Part shown: positions 13,857 through 14,584 of the stretch, in pieces
Numbering within the stretch: the stretch's first letter is position 1
Layout: every line of letters starts with the position of its first letter
DNA from: Bacteroidota bacterium
GTDB lineage: Bacteria > Bacteroidota > Bacteroidia > Bacteroidales > Prolixibacteraceae
Reading direction: 5' to 3'
DNA: 14,584 nucleotides
Assembly (NCBI GenBank): GCA_023488865.1
Contig: JAMDDG010000137.1
Coordinates: forward strand, 1-14,584
Position numbers and translations under genes: made by a program
The notes under the pieces: model-generated
Seen by the model: the letters and a program-made list of their open reading frames with translations, nothing else
What the model was told of the DNA's origin: nothing
Databases searched by the model: none

Positions 13857-14584
13857 ATGAGAACACTGATCGAACTTTTTGAAACAAGTGTCCAAAGCTT
13901 TCCGGACAATACTTTGCTATGGGAAAAGTTAACCGACAAATACGAACCCTCCACCTACCGGGAAGTGCAACAATCCGTCTATCAGTTCGGGGCCGGATTG
14001 ATGGCACTTGGATTGAAAAAAGGGGAAAGGGCGGGACTGCTTTCAGAAGGCCGGAACAATTGGTTGATCAGTGAACTCTCCATTTTATATTGTGGCGCCA
14101 TCAACGTGCCACTGTCCGTCAAGCTGGAGCCATCAGAACTTAAGTTCAGGATTGAACATTCAGGGGCAAAGATGATGATCATCTCCTCCGGACAAGCGCC
14201 TAAACTGGCTGAAATTATCGACCAACTGCCCTCCCTCGAAACTGTGATTGTGATGGATGGTGTTGTCAACCCACAGACAAAAGAAATCGCTTTTCAGGAG
14301 GTTGTTGCCAAAGGGATAGTATTTCTTTCGAATGAAGACAACAAAAAAGCATTCGAACAGGTTTGGCAAAATGTTCAGCCGGATGATATAGCCAATATCT
14401 CTTATACGTCAGGTACAACGGCTGATCCCAAAGGGATTATGCTGACCCATTTCAATTACGTGACCAACGTGATACAGGCGCATACGGTCCTGGAAATCTA
14501 TCCCAGTTACATCACGCTGGCAACCCTGCCATGGGACCACTCTTTCGCACACACGGCCTGCCTCTATACCTTTATGATGAAAGG
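13857..14584 (+). CDS. AMP-forming long-chain acyl-CoA ligase, 5' part
   Basis: The frame starts at the ATG at 13857 and runs off the window after 242 codons, so only about the N-terminal 40 percent is present (full-length relatives are about 550-650 residues). It belongs to the ANL adenylate-forming superfamily: RTLIELFETSVQSFPDNTLLWE at the start, YREVQQSVYQFGAGLMALGLKKGERAGLLSE (34-64), and the ATP-binding P-loop YTSGTTADPKGIMLTH (183-198). The usual Gly after TSGTT is Ala-Asp here; I recall this TADPKG form from a Bacteroidota group annotated as long-chain fatty acid-CoA ligase. LPWDHSFAH (224-232) is the expected next motif. It would activate a fatty acid to acyl-AMP and then acyl-CoA. 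The spacing of 4 nt from galM implies one transcript. Confidence 0.9.
   Translation, partial: MRTLIELFETSVQSFPDNTLLWEKLTDKYEPSTYREVQQSVYQFGAGLMALGLKKGERAGLLSEGRNNWLISELSILYCGAINVPLSVKLEPSELKFRIEHSGAKMMIISSGQAPKLAEIIDQLPSLETVIVMDGVVNPQTKEIAFQEVVAKGIVFLSNEDNKKAFEQVWQNVQPDDIANISYTSGTTADPKGIMLTHFNYVTNVIQAHTVLEIYPSYITLATLPWDHSFAHTACLYTFMMK

Noticed and set aside
13982..14369. Minus-strand open frames near the right edge.
   Set aside because: They lie opposite the clear acyl-CoA ligase frame, which has the conserved motifs.
1..14584. tRNA, rRNA or CRISPR features.
   Set aside because: No cloverleaf, rRNA-like stretch or regularly spaced repeat-spacer pattern was seen; the repeats present are of other kinds.

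Overview
The window looks like a chromosomal segment of a Bacteroidota bacterium, probably Bacteroidales or a close relative. Three things point there: promoters of the Bacteroidota type (TTTG or TTG, about 19-20 nt, then TAnnTTTG) in front of rpsA, the PIN-toxin operon and a phosphoesterase gene; weak or absent Shine-Dalgarno sequences; and the families present (six-domain S1 with a long acidic N-terminus, a STAS protein beside ribonuclease Z, a DUF1080 secreted protein, a TADPKG-type acyl-CoA ligase). The species cannot be named from this sequence alone.

Layout. 1-1426 is an accessory-looking, gene-poor stretch. It holds one minus-strand gene of unknown function (320-691), a 63-bp tandem repeat just upstream of it (776-951), and two copies of one palindromic REP/MITE-like element (174-255 and 1236-1407). 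The rest of 1-319 and of 974-1235 is AT-rich and I see no convincing gene in it. 1427-4848 is a minus-strand block: rpsA, a STAS-domain anti-sigma-factor antagonist starting 4 nt after the rpsA stop, a strong intrinsic terminator, then ribonuclease Z. 4849-5133 holds the rpsA promoter.

5134-10743 is a plus-strand run: CYTH phosphatase-like protein, RmlD-type reductase, phosphohexomutase, secreted DUF1080 protein, then guaA. Spacing is tight from rmlD to the DUF1080 gene. guaA is separated from it by a 106-bp block of direct and inverted copies of ACTTTAGGCACTT. 10758-11434 is a minus-strand toxin-antitoxin pair (PIN nuclease and DUF6364-like antitoxin, 4-nt overlap) with a palindrome over its promoter. 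11509-12429 is a minus-strand calcineurin-like phosphoesterase. 12430-12802 has no gene but holds that gene's promoter and a heptamer repeat arranged as a long hairpin. 12803-14584 is galM followed 4 nt later by an AMP-forming acyl-CoA ligase that runs off the right edge.

Most genes are housekeeping (translation, tRNA 3' maturation, GMP synthesis, sugar-phosphate interconversion, lipid activation). The less ordinary content is the repeats: four unrelated intergenic repeat families in 14.6 kb, two of which form long stems next to the starts of housekeeping genes. I did not find a convincing new multi-gene system.
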